64,000 nt of DNA from Miscanthus floridulus (Eukaryota; Streptophyta; Magnoliopsida; Poales; Poaceae): assembly GCF_019320115.1 (NCBI RefSeq), contig NC_089586.1, positions 372,001 through 436,000 of the forward strand. Reading direction: 5' to 3'. The notes under the pieces are model-generated. The model was not told the origin of the DNA, ran no database searches, and worked only from the letters and a program-made list of their open reading frames with translations. Within the stretch, counting starts at the first letter, position 1. Each line of letters begins with the position of its first letter. A program made the translations under genes and the position numbers. Of this stretch, positions 33,000 to 46,358 are shown one piece after another.

Positions 33000-34900
33000 T
33001 TCCTACTTCTTGAATAGTTAACTAGAACCAAATCTGCAGATTCACATTAAATGTAAGAATTTCAGAAATTGCGAGGAAAATGCCAATGCCTCGAAGGCAG
33101 TATAAAAATAGATAACAACAGAATCTAATGCATATGATGTGGGTTGGGTGTTTCTGTGTTTGTGGGGGTGGGGACAGTGTTTTTTTTTTGTAAACCCAAC
33201 CAGGTAGCCAAGATTTGGATAGCTTTCCTTCTTAATAGAATTTCAATCAACTCTCTCTCTTTCAGTTACATAACTAAGAATATGCATGATCCAGTTTGGT
33301 TTTCTACCTCCCTCAAAATGCAAAGAAAATGAAAAAAAAAAAACAATTCATGCATCGGAACATAAAGTTTCCGGAGAATCTGTTGGTAAGCTGACCAATA
33401 ACCAGATTAAATGCAATGTAGCCAACCTTGGCAGAAACCATATGAACTTCAATTCTTCATGTTCATGCGCTACCGGTATGAGGGAACCCTGTTCTGTATG
33501 ACAGATCCCTATTGACACTCAAACCAAAAATAGAGACAGTGTACACAACCATTGACATGATGACACTACATTATACATCAAGGAAATCTACATGATAACC
33601 TAAATAAAACAATAAAATCGAAAAGAGGAAATGGAAGCATCACAACTAACTTAAGGTGAAAAAATACCACATCTCACATTCCAAATAGGAATGACATGAG
33701 TAAAAAGTGGCATAAGACTACCTGCAAAGGGAATAGCATGTGACATGGGGCTCGGTTGAACCCCCCATTATGCCTAAAACAATCTTCACCTGCCTTGGTT
33801 CCAATGCCTATGGGATCAACTTAGATCAATTTTACATGACCTTAAAAATTGGCAACTAGCAAACTTCAGCATGCCCAAGCACATTTTGGTTGGTTCGTTC
33901 ATTTCTCACAACGATTTCAGCAAATTTACGGCAAAGAACACATTAGCCGGGAAGCCTTATTCTGCTTCTTAATTTGCCAGAAGTTGGTGACACAAACACC
34001 TCTTGTTCATTCTCTTATCTCAGCCTGACTGATTACTGACTGCTCAGCGCAAATTAAACTCCATCTTTCACATGTAAAAACACAGGACATCAACACGGCT
34101 TTCTAATAGGCTATGGAATGCTTCCTCTCAGGGGCAGGCCCAGTAGAGGACATGGGTGTACACATGTATACACCCAGTAATTTTTTTACGAAAAAATCGA
34201 AGTTAGTAGGCATAATATATCTATACACTTGAAATTACATCATGTCGGAATAATAAATAGGGAAATAGCCAAATAGCTCAAGTTAGGGTTCGGGAACTCG
34301 GTTTCGCACAGCAGGAAAGGAAGGGAAGGGTCCGCATACTTGTTGGGTACTCGTCGCCGGCGAAGGGACCGTCGAAGGCCTGGCGAAGGGACAGACGAAG
34401 GCCTGGGTACCTGGCTTAGGACGGCGCCGGTCGGTCGCCGCGCGCGAGAGAGAGCGCGCGCACGCGGGGTGAACGGGAGAAGATAAGGCAAGGGGGGAAC
34501 GGGCTGCTGGTTAGGTGCTGCAGAAGACATAACTGATTGTCTGTTTAAAGTTTAAACTCTATATATTTCCTTTATTATTAGTGAAATTTTACGGCACTAG
34601 GAAATTAGGTCTCGTTTGCTTATACTAAAATTTAACTTACACTGATGTTGATGTTTATGCTGAATTGATTCTAATATTAAAAAGTAGCTCAAACGAACAG
34701 GAACTTAAGTTGTGGGCTGAAACTAAAAAAAAAAATATGTAGATCTGGCTTACTATTAAATTTGGAGGATATAACATTATTTTGACGTCTCGTGAGCTGG
34801 TTCTCGGGATTAAAAAAATGGAGCTGCTTTTCTGAATAAAAAAGGAGCTCCTTCTATGAATTAAAAAAGAAGGTGCTGTTTCTCGTAATCTCATGTCAGC
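33000..34900. other. Upstream region of the membrane-protein gene
   Basis: Contains the promoter and 5' UTR of the minus-strand gene and AT-rich DNA. I see no gene. Around 34129-34190 a GGGCAGGCCCAG...GTGTACACATGTATACACC stretch looks like a transposon end, but I found no partner end. Confidence 0.45.
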
Positions 34901-34929
34901 ATCTCTTATATCCGAATGTTGTTTATCCC

Positions 34930-35640
34930 CAAATCGCAGAAACTAGGAACGAAAGGCCGGCCGGTGGGATCTCGCCGGCGGCTAAGACCGTGCGCGGGAT
35001 CAGGGCCAGAGCTTCCCGCACTCGAGGTTGCAGCGGCAAGGCATGGGAAGTGCTAGTGCGAGCCGGCCACAGGAGGCGGCGGCGTGCTGCGGCAGGCGGC
35101 GGCTTGGGCGGAGTGTATAGAAGGCGGTGAGCGGCGGGGAAGGTGGTGTCATGGCGGGATGCACAGGGCCCGGTAGGACCCAGTTCTGGCAGCGTCGTGG
35201 CCGGATGTAGCGCGGAGCGTGCTGCCAGCGTGCACGCGGCAGCGCACAGCGCGACGGCAGCAGCGGCGGCGATGATGCAAGGGGTGACGGCGAATCCAGC
35301 TTGTGTGATTGCGCTAAAGTGCGACGGACCATGTGAACCGTGGTGGTGGTCATGGCTCGGTTAGGGAAGGCTCAGCGCATGTTACCCGCGGCGTAGTGGC
35401 CATGGTCATGGTGGCGGCCATGGCGGCCTCCCGCGATGAGGCGAGGTACGCAGGGGCACGACTCTCCCTCTCCTAGCGCGGTCGGCGCAGCGGCCCCCTG
35501 GCTGCGAGGCGGTCGGAGATACGGCGAGCCGGCGGGCGGCTTGCCAGCGACCTGGGAGGCGGCGACGCAAGCAACGAGATCCTGAGTCGCAGGCACGCCG
35601 GCCACTCCCGTTCGTGGAATTGAATTGGGACAGGAGTTAG
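34930..35640. other. GC-rich island without a recognisable gene
   Basis: About 700 bp of GC-rich sequence between AT-rich flanks. Open frames on both strands (for example 35000-35353 minus) have biased composition and no recognised domain. It could be captured gene sequence, an old promoter/first exon, or a repeat. Undetermined. Confidence 0.35.
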
Positions 35641-35959
35641 AGATTCATTACAGGAGAGAAGGACTAAACTGCCCTTAAGAACAATTAATTAATTTTCGTA
35701 ATTAATAGGTGCGGTAAATATTTTCCGCGGGAGAAACCGGTGGTTTCTCCTAAGCACCGTAACAAATCACTTATTATTAACTAGAAAATAAATATTCCCT
35801 TTGTCCTGAAATATATACTCCGAAAGAATATAATTATAATCCCTTTGTCTAGAAAAAATATATAAATTTAGCACAGTATCAAATTAAAGTATCTTGAATT
35901 TAACTAATTACATATTAAAAATATAAATAGTTATAATATCAAATAAGAAAGTACTGTGA

Positions 35960-36500
35960 TACACATGGCTAAAATTAGTCCAAATTAGCTATGATTGCCT
36001 AGCTAATTGGCTAGCAACTAGTTAAAAACTTGGCTAAAAAATTAGGCTCATCTATGAGCCCTCTTGTTTGGATACACTAGAGCTAATTTGAGCTAAAGTT
36101 AGCTAACTAACAATTAGCTTATGGTATCAAACATGCTCTATATTTTTATAATATACTTATTTGGTGTCAAAAACATTAATATGTCTACCTATATACTAAT
36201 CAAACTTTGGATACGGAAACCAAAATACATCTAGAATTGCATCCTTTTTCAGGAAGGTAGTCCCGTATTTGCATTTATCCTAAGTCAACCAGCCTTATAT
36301 TTTGACTAAAATTGTAGAAAAATGTATTAACTTCTACCACAACAAAAAATTAGGTTATAAAAATATATTCCATAATATTTCTAATTGAGTTTATATGATG
36401 TTAAAAATATTATTGTTCTTTTTTTTATATAAATTTGGTCAAACTTAAATTAGTTTGGATTAGCATAAATAAATACACTATGTTACACGAGGGAGTAGTC
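35960..36500. repeat. Degenerate MITE-like sequences
   Basis: About 35970-36140 carries repeated AGCTAATTGGCTAG-like inverted motifs. About 36255-36496 ends in ACACGAGGGAGTAG with internal TAAGTCAACC and TTGGTCAAACTTAA, as in eroded Stowaway elements. Boundaries uncertain. Confidence 0.4.
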
Positions 36501-36889
36501 AAAATGCCCTATTTGCCAAACACTCTTGCCAATATATTTCCTTCCACGTAACTGTTCGTTATATCTTTATATTTTTTAATCAAATATGATTACAAGACCT
36601 TTTCTTTCTTTAAATTACATACATGGACACTCATACACTAAAGAGGGAATTGACAAACCTTGATATTGATGAAATTACCACAAACACCTTACGTCGAGGA
36701 GCATGTTGTCTATCACTAAAAGAACGATGTCGTTAAATCCTAAAATAAATATAGGAAAATATGAGCACCTTTGTCAAATCGATGACTTGAACTCAGGTAA
36801 CAAGTTCCACACAAAGCAAACCAACCAGCTAAGATACGCTCAGTTCGCGATCTGGACCTTTTCGTCGCTTCATCGTGGCATCTGCACTA

Positions 36890-37149
36890 CTCCCGCCCGT
36901 CATCCCAAATTAAATCAACTTCTAAAATTGTCATAAATCAAATTATTTTAAAATTAACTAACTTTATAAAAAAGAGCACCAACATTATGACATCAAATTA
37001 GTATATATCAATACATACATCATGAAGTATATTTTCACAATATATTTGTTTGTGTTATCGATGTTGTTATCCTTTTTTATAAAGCTGGTTAAACATAAAA
37101 TAATTTGACTTAGAATCATTTTAGGAATTAATTTATTTTTGGACGGAGG
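36890..37149. mobile_element. Stowaway-like MITE
   Basis: It starts CTCCCGCCCGTCATCC and ends TTTTTGGACGGAGG, with TA on both sides (36888-36889 and 37150-37151). 260 bp, AT-rich, with internal matching arms (AAATCAACTT... and ...AAATAATTTGACTTAGAAT). Confidence 0.7.
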
Positions 37150-37151
37150 TA

Positions 37152-38711
37152 ATATTATACATCTTCACTATGTCGAGATCTATTTTGTCCATCATCTTTC
37201 CCTCTCTGGTTACATTATTACTCTATATATCTCTATACTATATATGCTCAAAACTAAAAATAAAGGGAGATTCATTATGCATGCGCATCGCTGAAATATT
37301 TGCACTTGATTTTGCCACCAAGCACTAACCTCCAACGGTGTTTGTGCATCTCAACCAAAAAAACTAAGATGGTCTTTTTTCCTTACAAACCGACACCGAC
37401 AATGCTTAGCAAGTAACATTGGGAGGCTATCTACAGGAAACTTACTTGTGTTTCATTTTCTATTTCCTCTAGATGTCATTTGTCTTGCTTATTTGAGCTG
37501 CAATTTGCACTAACTAAAGAAGCGAATAAGCTTGGAACACAATCAAACACAAGTAAGTTTGCTTATTTTCAAATTCGCATCAATATATTGGCCATCCATT
37601 TATTCTTATATGCATGTAATGGAATTTCCATATAGCAGAGCTAGTACAGAAGGCACTATTACAGCAGGAATTTCATGTGATTGCCTCCTTGATTACTTCT
37701 GTACAGCATTGATAGTACCTTATCAGCTTCCTTTCATGTGAATGAGTAGTAGTGCTATCGGATAGTCTGATAGCAGTTCTACTGCAACTTTAATTTGCGA
37801 TGATGAAGCTACCTAGATAGTCATTTGCTGCTAGTACTGCTACCTAGATTGTGGTTTTTAGCTTTGGCACATGAACTGTTCCTTACAATATATAGCTCAA
37901 TTTTGGCTTGATTTTGATGCGGATGTTGAAATAATCCATGGCATGGCTGCAAGAGGGGCCCTTAAATTATTATTTTGTCTGTCCTCAAGAACCAAGTCTG
38001 TTGCTTTACATATACACTCTGTGAATGGACATCTATAGTAGAACAAAATTGGACTGTCAATTTTACTATCACCAAGTCTGTTTATTTAAACTATACACTA
38101 TGTATATTTTTATAACTATATTTTGCAGGTTAGTGGTCGCAACATTTGAAGGCCGTGCAAAATGGAAGCATTTAATCACACAATATTGTTTGATGCTAAA
38201 AATTTCTTCAACCATTTAGTTAACTGTTTTAAAACATTATTTATGTCCTTGCATTTGAGCTTAGAAGAACAATCAGAAGCTCACTCTCATGGATGTCGCG
38301 GTGCCCTGCAAGGTTATGATTTGCATGGAACTCTTGTGTTCTTATGTGTGTATGTGTACTGAGCATATCTCCATTGCATAGATGGTAGTGCAGTGGTTGG
38401 GCACAACGTTCTTGTTCCAATTTGATGTTCTGACATGATTTTTTTGGGCTCTGATATAATGTTCTTCGCTGATGATGTTCGGTTGTGTTCCTGTTTGAAT
38501 TCTGCTCTTATATTTTTAAGGCTGTTTTATTTATTTTTTTCTATTTCGAGTCTGGTATGGAACATAGTGAAATAAGCCTTTGATTATGTGCTTGATACGA
38601 AACTTGTTTGTTTTTGAGCTACAATTTGACTCACTCTGACACAATGGACGTTCAAGCTTGATATGTTTTGGATACGAAATAAGCTTCGCTGAAGGGACAA
38701 GCTTTGTTTAT
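37152..38711. other. AT-rich intergenic region
   Basis: About 1.5 kb with no gene recognised. Short open frames (37532-37741, 38025-38362) lack similarity to known proteins as far as I can tell. Confidence 0.5.
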
Positions 38712-38941
38712 GGGCATGTTTGGTATAGTTTATAAGCTGCTTATGGCCAAAATAAGCTGAAATCAACAGCCAAATGTCATGTTTTTCAACAGCTTATTCT
38801 GACCACGCTTATTCCCACAGCTTCCATTTGTACTAAAAAGCAGAAGCTGAATCAGACCAGTTTATTTTGACCGCCGCTTTTACTCTATTTGTGCAGCTTA
38901 TCGGGGAAGCGCTTCCCAGATAAGCTGTACCAAACAGGGCC
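38712..38941. mobile_element. Tourist/PIF-like MITE
   Basis: Inverted ends GGGCATGTTTGGTA and TACCAAACAGGGCC, flanked by TAT on both sides (38709-38711, 38942-38944). The internal AAGCTG/CAGCTT motifs are repeated in inverted orientation. The TIR GGGCCTGTTTGG is common for Tourist-type elements. A second CCAAACAGGGCC at about 39092 may be another, broken copy. Confidence 0.55.
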
Positions 38942-39244
38942 TATATTGAGCCATACTGCGTACATTAGCAGATTCTCTTCACCCAAACAGCAAACCCCGG
39001 AGAGAAAAGATACACCTGCATGTAAGGTGTTTTGTTATGCACAAGAATTTACACTTGTAAATAAATTACCGCTCCAAAATATTACCAACATGCCAAACAG
39101 GGCCTAAGTTTAATTATTTGAAGGAAAAAATGCAGATGTTGTGCAGTTTTCTCTTATTGTGGACTGCATCTAAAAGTAATTTACCTGAGTAACAGTTGTT
39201 GATCATTACCTACACATGCTGATGGTTCATCCTGGCCATTATTA

Positions 39245-39370
39245 GCTTGTTCGCTTGGTCGTAAACGATCGTAAATTTTCAGCCAGAACAGTATTTTTCT
39301 CTCACACCAAATCAGCCAGCAGTAATAATCCACGATCGTATATGATCGTATCAGCACCAGCCGAACAGGC
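39245..39370. mobile_element. Short hairpin MITE
   Basis: 126 bp. It starts GCTTGTTCGCTTGG and ends CCAGCCGAACAGGC. Inner arms AAACGATCGTAAAT and CACGATCGTATATGATCGT allow the whole unit to fold. No clear target duplication seen. Confidence 0.6.
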
Positions 39371-39643
39371 TGTATATTGTAAAGCAGTATTTTGAGATGG
39401 GGAACATAAGTTTAGCAGTATACGTAGGAGAAGAATAGGAAAAACTCAGTAAGATAACCTCATGAACCAATATTCATATGCTTGTCCAATCTGTAGTTCA
39501 AGAACTACAAACCTGACACGTGTGATAAATAAGCTACGATCAAAGAAATTTACATGCTGCCTATGAGGACTACCAACATCGCTGGCACTGCTCATGGTTT
39601 TATATGTCTATGGGTTCTAAATATATGGTTTCTAAATTATGTA

Positions 39644-39766
39644 CTCGCTCCATTTTAAATTTTTGACTTTTCTAGATATATTATTTTTGTTATGCACGAT
39701 ACATAGTAAAACAATATATTTAAAAACAAAATATAATAATATATTATAATTTAGAAAGGAGAGAAT
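39644..39766. mobile_element. Short Stowaway-like MITE
   Basis: Starts CTCGCTCCATTTTAAATTTTTGAC-like sequence after TA and ends with AAAGGAGAGAA before TA; about 123 bp and AT-rich. The ends are partly degenerate. Confidence 0.5.
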
Positions 39767-40009
39767 AGTATCTTATAATACTTTAGCATCTAAACCATGT
39801 CTAAAAATGTAGTTTAAGAGACCTAGACATAGTGGGGATTGGAGAATGGCCATCCATGCATTTTTATTTTTATTTCACTTGAACTACTTCAACGGTGCTT
39901 TTTAGCGAATGAATAATAATGTTTTTCTCTCACGACAAATTAATATAAGCATCGGTATAAGCTAAATTTCAGTGAAACAAACAGACATGTCTGTCTCATC
40001 TCATGCTCG

Positions 40010-40698
40010 TTGACTAAACTCGTTGACATGTCTGTGGTGGCAACTGGCAAATACAGTAGTACTCGGATGACATAAGCGGCCGGCCGGCCGGATAGGAAAT
40101 GGAACGGAGGCAGCTGACTAGTTGGGCCTCTGCTTGTCATGGTTTGACTTTGACTCGTTGACGCGTGTGTGGCCTCCGTTCTACCACCTCCGGTTCTTGC
40201 CAGCTGCACGAATAGTCTTCACTGCTGTTTTTTTCCAGAAGTGGCGGCTTCAACAAACACCGACTGGTTCTGTCATTTGCACGCAGAAACAGCTTGAACG
40301 ATCGCGACAGGGCCACATTTCACTTCACCTGAGTAACAACGCTGGCAGACGCCGCGAGATGAACGCTGCAGGTGCCGCTAATAAGAACAAACGTGCAGCT
40401 GAGCTCGGAAACTGCTTCACGTTTCATCATCTCTGCGCTGCCGTTACGCCATGGTAGCCGGGTAGAAAAGGGGCCAAGTATCTGCCAAGAACAAGAAGTG
40501 AGGCAGCGGCGACGTGCTTCAGCATGAGCCCACACAGAGGTCGACGCGGTTCGCACCGATTTCACAACGTGCAGATGCCGACCTGCTGAGTATCGCTCGG
40601 TTTGACTCGGCCCTCGTTTCATTTGGACGATCGCGACAGGTGAGACGACCTGATCGGATGCATGCTTCTCTCCAAAGTCCAATCCTACTCTATAAAAG
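40010..40698 (+). promoter_or_regulatory. Chitinase upstream region: W-box cluster and TATA box
   Basis: TTGAC cores (W-box core bound by WRKY factors) lie at 40010-40014, 40023-40027, 40144-40148, 40150-40154, 40158-40162 and 40602-40606. Three of them fall within 19 bp. The TATA box TATAAAAG is at 40691-40698, 65 bp before the ATG. The arrangement fits a pathogen- or elicitor-induced promoter (inference). Confidence 0.65.
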
Positions 40699-40762
40699 TC
40701 AAGCCCCAGCCCACCATAGCCCCAGAGGCAGGCATCAGTATCACACACAGACGCAACCAGCC

Positions 40763-41684
40763 ATGGCACAGAAGCTCGTCGCGCCACCGACGGCGCTCGT
40801 CGCCGCCGTCCTGGCGCTCGTCCTCTGGGCCGCCACGGCGGCCGCGCAGAACTGCGGGTGCGCGTCGGACCAGTGCTGCAGCAAGTACGGGTACTGCGGG
40901 ACGGGCGAGGACTACTGCGGCGCCGACACGTGCCAGTCGGGCCCCTGCGACGTGCCGGCGACCAACAGCGTGTCCGTGGCCAGCATCGTGACGCCGGCCT
41001 TCTTCGACGCGCTCCTCGCGCAGGCCGCCGCCTCGTGCGAGGCCAACGGGTTCTACACCCGCGACGCCTTCCTCGCCGCCGCCGGCTACTACCCGTCGTT
41101 CGGCCGCACCGGCACCGTCGACGACTCCAAGCGCGAGATCGCTGCCTTCTTCGGCAACGCCAACCACGAGACCATAAGTACGTATCACAAAACCCAAGCT
41201 CGTTTTTCATTTCTCATTCAAGCTACAGATATTCTAAAATTCAATCGTTTCATCAACCACCAACCGTGTAGAGTTCTGCTACATCAACGAGATCGACGGG
41301 CCGAGCAAGAACTACTGCGACCCGAACAACACGCAGTGGCCGTGCCAGGCGGGGAAAGGGTACTACGGGCGTGGCCCCCTGCAGATCTCGTGGAACTACA
41401 ACTACGGGCCCGCGGGGCAGAGCATCGGCTTCGACGGGCTGGGCGACCCCGACGCGGTGGCGCGCAGCGCCGTCGTCGCGTTCCGGTCGGCGCTCTGGTA
41501 CTGGATGAACAACGTGCACGGGGTGGTCGTCTCCGGGCAGGGCTTCGGCGCCACCATCCGGGCCATCAACGGCGCGCTCGAGTGCGACGGCAAGAACCCG
41601 AACTCCGTCAACAACCGCGTCGCCTACTACAAGCAGTTCTGCCAGGATTTCGGCGTCGACCCGGGCAGCAACCTCACATGCTGA
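40763..41684 (+). CDS. Class IV endochitinase (GH19) with hevein domain
   Basis: Exons 40763-41177 and 41272-41684 (GT...AG intron of 94 bp) give 275 residues plus stop. Residues 1-28 are a signal peptide (hydrophobic core, ending TAAA before QNCGC). Residues 29-62 are a hevein/CBM18 chitin-binding domain with all eight cysteines (CCSKYGYCG). A short hinge follows, then the GH19 domain (about 71-275) with HET (Glu136) and FCYINEI (Glu145) as the two catalytic acids, and GRGPLQISWNYNYGPAG. The GH19 domain has the deletions of class IV, and the total length is normal for that class. It hydrolyses beta-1,4 GlcNAc bonds of fungal or insect chitin and is secreted to the apoplast; a pathogenesis-related PR-3 type. 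HET is followed by IK across the intron instead of the usual Gly. A long minus-strand open frame over it is a shadow. Confidence 0.95.
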
Positions 41685-43024
41685 CTCTAGTACTCATGCG
41701 TGGATGGAATGATGGATAGATGGCTATTGCGTGGTGTGGATGTTTCGGTTTGGTAGTGTGAATTGTGATATGTGTGTGGGGAGCGGCGAGACATCAACAA
41801 GCTAGGCTAGGGATGTGATGTTGTGATTCAGAGACTACGCGGAAATAAAAACTGATTTGCATGAGCTTCTGTTTAAGCATTCAGCTTGTATTTGTCGAGC
41901 TAAGTCATCAGATACAAAGGAGTGCCTAATCAATGTTGAAAACGTTAGGAAATGTCAGTCAACGACCGGTTGTTTTAGCCCCTCCCATCAATCAAAATTT
42001 TCTCATACACTTACACTGTCTTATAGCTATATTTACACTACATTATTACTATATTTATAACTATTTCTTCAATGTAATTTATTGGAAAGAGTGGTGTAAT
42101 TTGAGAATAACACAAATATATGTCAATTTTTTTAAAAAGATTTACAAATTATTTATATGAATTTCAGACATCAGATAAATATATATCAAATTATTCACAA
42201 ATTCTTCAGAAATTAAAAAAACAAAATCCACACAAGGAGGTGAGAGAGGAGAGATTGTCGCAGGGTGTTCTGTGCTCGCGTTCGTGTGTCAGGCAGGGAC
42301 ACAGACACCGGCATGATTGCTTGCTTGACGCTGAAGCCGAGCGGACGCATGCATAGGGACGCATCGTACGCACGCATGCGCCAGTGTGATCGCAGGCGGG
42401 GGGAGGCCGACGCTTCCGCGTCGCACGGCCCAAAAAACGGTTGATAACAACCGGCAAGTCAACCGGTTGATCATTAGGCTTTTTAAAAAATTATCAGAAT
42501 GCATTCGTAGAGGCGGCTGAAAACAACCGCCGCCTCTACACATGCATTTTCAGAGGTGGCTCGGTTTGGAGGCTACGATAGAGACGGCTTATTTTTCAAT
42601 CGCCTCTATAGTAAAAAGGTCTTCCTGTTGTTACAAATTGATTTGTTGCAAATTGATTTTGTAGTATTGATACCTAATTGATTCGATAGCAGCAGCATAG
42701 CGGTAGAAATTATCTAGAATGTACTTGATGTGCCCTCGGCTGCTCTCTAAGCTAAGCTGCTACCTAGAGATTACCTGCCTACCTAGAGTTCCGGATAGGC
42801 GGAGTCACAGAGCCTCTCAAGCTAAGACGAGTGGGGCATCTCTGTCCACCAGGGAAGATCCGGAAGAAAAATTGACTAGAGGCATACTAATGATGATAAT
42901 CAAATTAACCTCACATTTTTTTGCTATGTGAGGATCTTATCATCCACTTGTGTGGGGCATCAATGGTAAAAAATAGTCTAGAACCCTTAATAACAATTTT
43001 TGAGTGATGACTTATGTCCTCACT
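41685..43024. other. Chitinase 3' region and CACTA-like repeat fragment
   Basis: 3' UTR with a possible AATAAA signal near 41843, then AT-rich DNA. Around 42507-42539 lies an inverted repeat (GTAGAGGCGG...CCGCCTCTAC) and around 42578-42610 another (AGAGACGGC...GCGCCTCTA type). Such repeated AGAGGCGG hairpins resemble subterminal regions of CACTA transposons (from memory). No TIR found. 43020-43024 (CACTT) is the expected left target duplication of element 4. Confidence 0.45.
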
Positions 43025-46000
43025 TGGTACTACGTGTGGCAGAACCGTCCGAAATAACATATTTACGGAGGCGCTTGTCTTTCACTAGACACTAAGCACC
43101 CCGAAGTTAAGCTACATTAGGCAGTTCTGTCGAGCACACCCCATGGGAGAACCCGAAAATTCATATTTTTCAACAGGGTTATAAATGGGAGAATAAAGCT
43201 TACAACATTTTAGCCATTTCTTACATCACTTTCCATGCAACATCAGAGTATAATATTTATTATTTATAACAGCGGAATATAACAATATTATCATAGTTTC
43301 AGCGGAAATAAAATTATTTAATGACAAGTCAAACATTAACATGATGATCCGCTATATACTTCGTAACAGATTATAAGTTTTTCCATCGTAGAATATTTTG
43401 GGTGCTAGTTTTAAATAAACTCTATGTCCACTATGTTAAGGAAATCCTCGCTGAGCCCACCAGGAGGTTTCTACACACAAGTGTCAGCTCCACATATTTC
43501 TATCACCTGCAACAGAGGAGAACAAACCCTAAGTACTCAATTGTACTCTGCAAGGCTTACCCGTCAGGAGGAAAGAAAAGACTCTAAGTATATGCAAGGC
43601 TATCTGGCTTGTGGGTTATTGTATCTGCAGGAAGCATTACTAAGAGTGCATCCTTATATTCAATTTTATTAGTTGTCATCATTAGTTTATTAACTAACCA
43701 TTCTATGTAAGCACCTATGCTACTTTCAAGCAGGTGTTAAGCAATGAGAACTATTTTACCATCTTTCATATTCCAGTTATTACTACGGTGCTAGATCGTA
43801 GACAAGTCGTACCGTATTACACGGCGATTCACGAACCAATGTATCCCAGCTGGGTACCCCGAAACACACGCCCCACTTATACTCTAGGCACAAGCCCCCA
43901 CACCAGAGTCTCGGACTCAGTGTGGTGCTTAGACCTTCACCATCCCCGCCTCCAATCAGTCGGTCTAGAAAGAGCCGGAACCCACAACAAGAGAGCAACG
44001 AGCCTTTCTGCCCCCATAAGCAAGTATATGCTCAGGATAATAAGTCTCTGACCTGACTAGAATTCAATGCAACGGACGGTCCTCAATCGACACAGACGGA
44101 ACAAATGCAATCCGAGCCTCGCTCGAATGCCTAACCAAGTCTAGATCCAAAATATCATTTCGTCCGGTCTTCAATTATCATTCATATATATTCTATGTGA
44201 TAGTAATATAATGACAACAATAATATCTTTCCTATCTCTCGTGAGTGATAGGCAATCACTCGACTTCTATCGGAGTCCTGTAACATAGCAATCTACGCGA
44301 TCCTGCCATACTAGTAAAACTCATAGGATAAGGATATATATATGCAAGTGGGTTTCATTCAACTCCTTAAACTTAATGCACAAGCATAAAATAAAATACA
44401 GAATAATAGGGGTTATGCACATGGGCTTGTCTAGGTAAGATATAACCAAAAGTTAGCATTCCATCATGGTGACACGATCATCAAGGCACCATCTTTTTGG
44501 CTACTTCGGTCATCTCCACGATCCATCGTTGTTCCTATTATGATATACGTGGATGCAACGCAGAGACGCAATTAATCAACGGTAACTACAACTCTATACT
44601 ACAATTATGCTCTGTGAGCTAACGAGCTAGCTTAATGATTAACGTACTAGTCTACGTATCCACATCGCCAAATAAGGCTTGTTTCCGAAAAATGTTTTCG
44701 TTCTACAAACCCCCAACTATTTTTGACATTTGATTGATTAAATATATATTTCCGTACTAGGGCTCATTTAGTTACCTTAACAAACTAATTTCTATGGAGC
44801 TATAAAAATTACAGTGAGCACCTAATAATGTTAGAAATCTACTGTAAAAATTTTAGGGCCAGTACTACTACCAATTCATCACAATAATTCCTACAAGTTC
44901 ATATTTTACCCGTTTTAAGTGCTTCAAATTAATTAGTCTACTTTTGAAAATTCTATGAAACTAAGTGAACAAAATACATTAACAGATAGGTCATGATTTT
45001 AGAAACCTAACAAAATTAGTTTCATAATTTTTGGACATCTATACAAATTTATCTTGAATTTATAAATTTACCTTTAGAAACTAAATTAGAAAACACTTTA
45101 AAAAAAGAAAAGGGCCGGTGGCCAACGATTCGTCCCCATAGCCGAGCCTGGCCCAACGCGGGACGCGGGCACGCGCAGCAGGCTGGTTCAGCGCGGAGCA
45201 CGGCCCACGACGGGGAGCCCACGCTGGTACTTTAGCAAATGAGCCCTCGGACTTTTCACGAACCATACTAGGTCCTAATACTATTTCTTCATTTCTCTGG
45301 CGAATTCACTTAACCCCTGGATTTTACCAAATTTGCCCGCGCGCACCCCCGGTCATCCCGTGCACGGCGGCGCGGCGAGCGGCGGCACTGGGCGTCCATG
45401 CCGGCCACTAGAGGCCTACGCGGACCCACCTAGCGGGTCGGTCGCCCTCTACGGCTACATGCGCTACGATGGGCTACGGTTAGGGACTCGAAGATGCACT
45501 GGCGTGAGCTACAGCGGCGAGCGGCTATCCGCGGTGGCAGCGCGACTGTTCCAGTGAGCCTAAGCCCTCACGGCAAGGTAGAGATGGCGAAGAAGCATCA
45601 ATAGCTCACCGTGGTGCACTCCCCACTAACGGTTGAAGCAGGGGAGCACTACAACGGTCTAGCCACGGGCGACCGAGCGGTGCGGCGGTGCTCTGCGATG
45701 AACACCGATGTGTCACTCCACCGACAATGAGCACCCTGGCCAAAACAGTGCGAGCACTAGATAGAGGAAGTCAAGACGAGCTTAGGGTTACGAGCAATTA
45801 AACTATACCACGCCTACATGCCTTACCCCAACCTTCTGGTCATGGCGGCGCACATGACCGGTGGCGAGCAAAAGCACCAATTTGCCGGTGGGTAGTGACC
45901 GACCGGGCTTGAGGGGAAACGGGCGTCTAACTGACTACCTATGCTACTCATTGGTGCGAGGAATTGGACTGAGAAGCCTTGAGCTAGGCGAATTGAAGGA

Positions 46001-46358
46001 GCGGAGAGCGCGGTGCCTCAAACGCGACAGCAACTCCAACCACATGCTGGCGTGGCACTACCAATATACACAACCCATCCTCTCCTCCCTATCTCACAGG
46101 CAGGGTGGTACGCGCCGTTGTGGTAGCAGAGGTAGATGGGATGAGCGGCTGGGATTGCGCCATGGGACATAGCAGCAGTGCAGCGGTAGGTGAGGTGCGT
46201 GGCCGTGAGCGCATGCGCACGAGAGGGTGGTTGCGACCAAGACACACAGCTCGGCGCGATAGAGGAACTAGAGGGCAAAGCGACTGCCACGCTAACCTAG
46301 CAATAATGGCTGCAACCATGTCTCGACTCCACGCGTGGCTCTATAGCCAAATGGTGGC
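43025..46358 (-). repeat. 3' LTR of element 4, distal part
   Basis: The region 43025-44690 pairs with 62289-64000. From about 45100 to 46358 the LTR is GC-rich, with biased open frames but no recognisable protein. It is interrupted at 46358 by element 3 and resumes at 57740. Positions 46354-46358 (GTGGC) are the target duplication. Confidence 0.82.

Noticed and set aside
34930..35640. GC island as a first exon of an unknown gene
   Set aside because: No consistent frame, splice pattern or similarity could be found on either strand.
40320..41210. Minus-strand 296-codon open frame over the chitinase
   Set aside because: Arg-rich antisense shadow of GC-rich exon 1; the plus strand has a complete, conserved GH19 gene.
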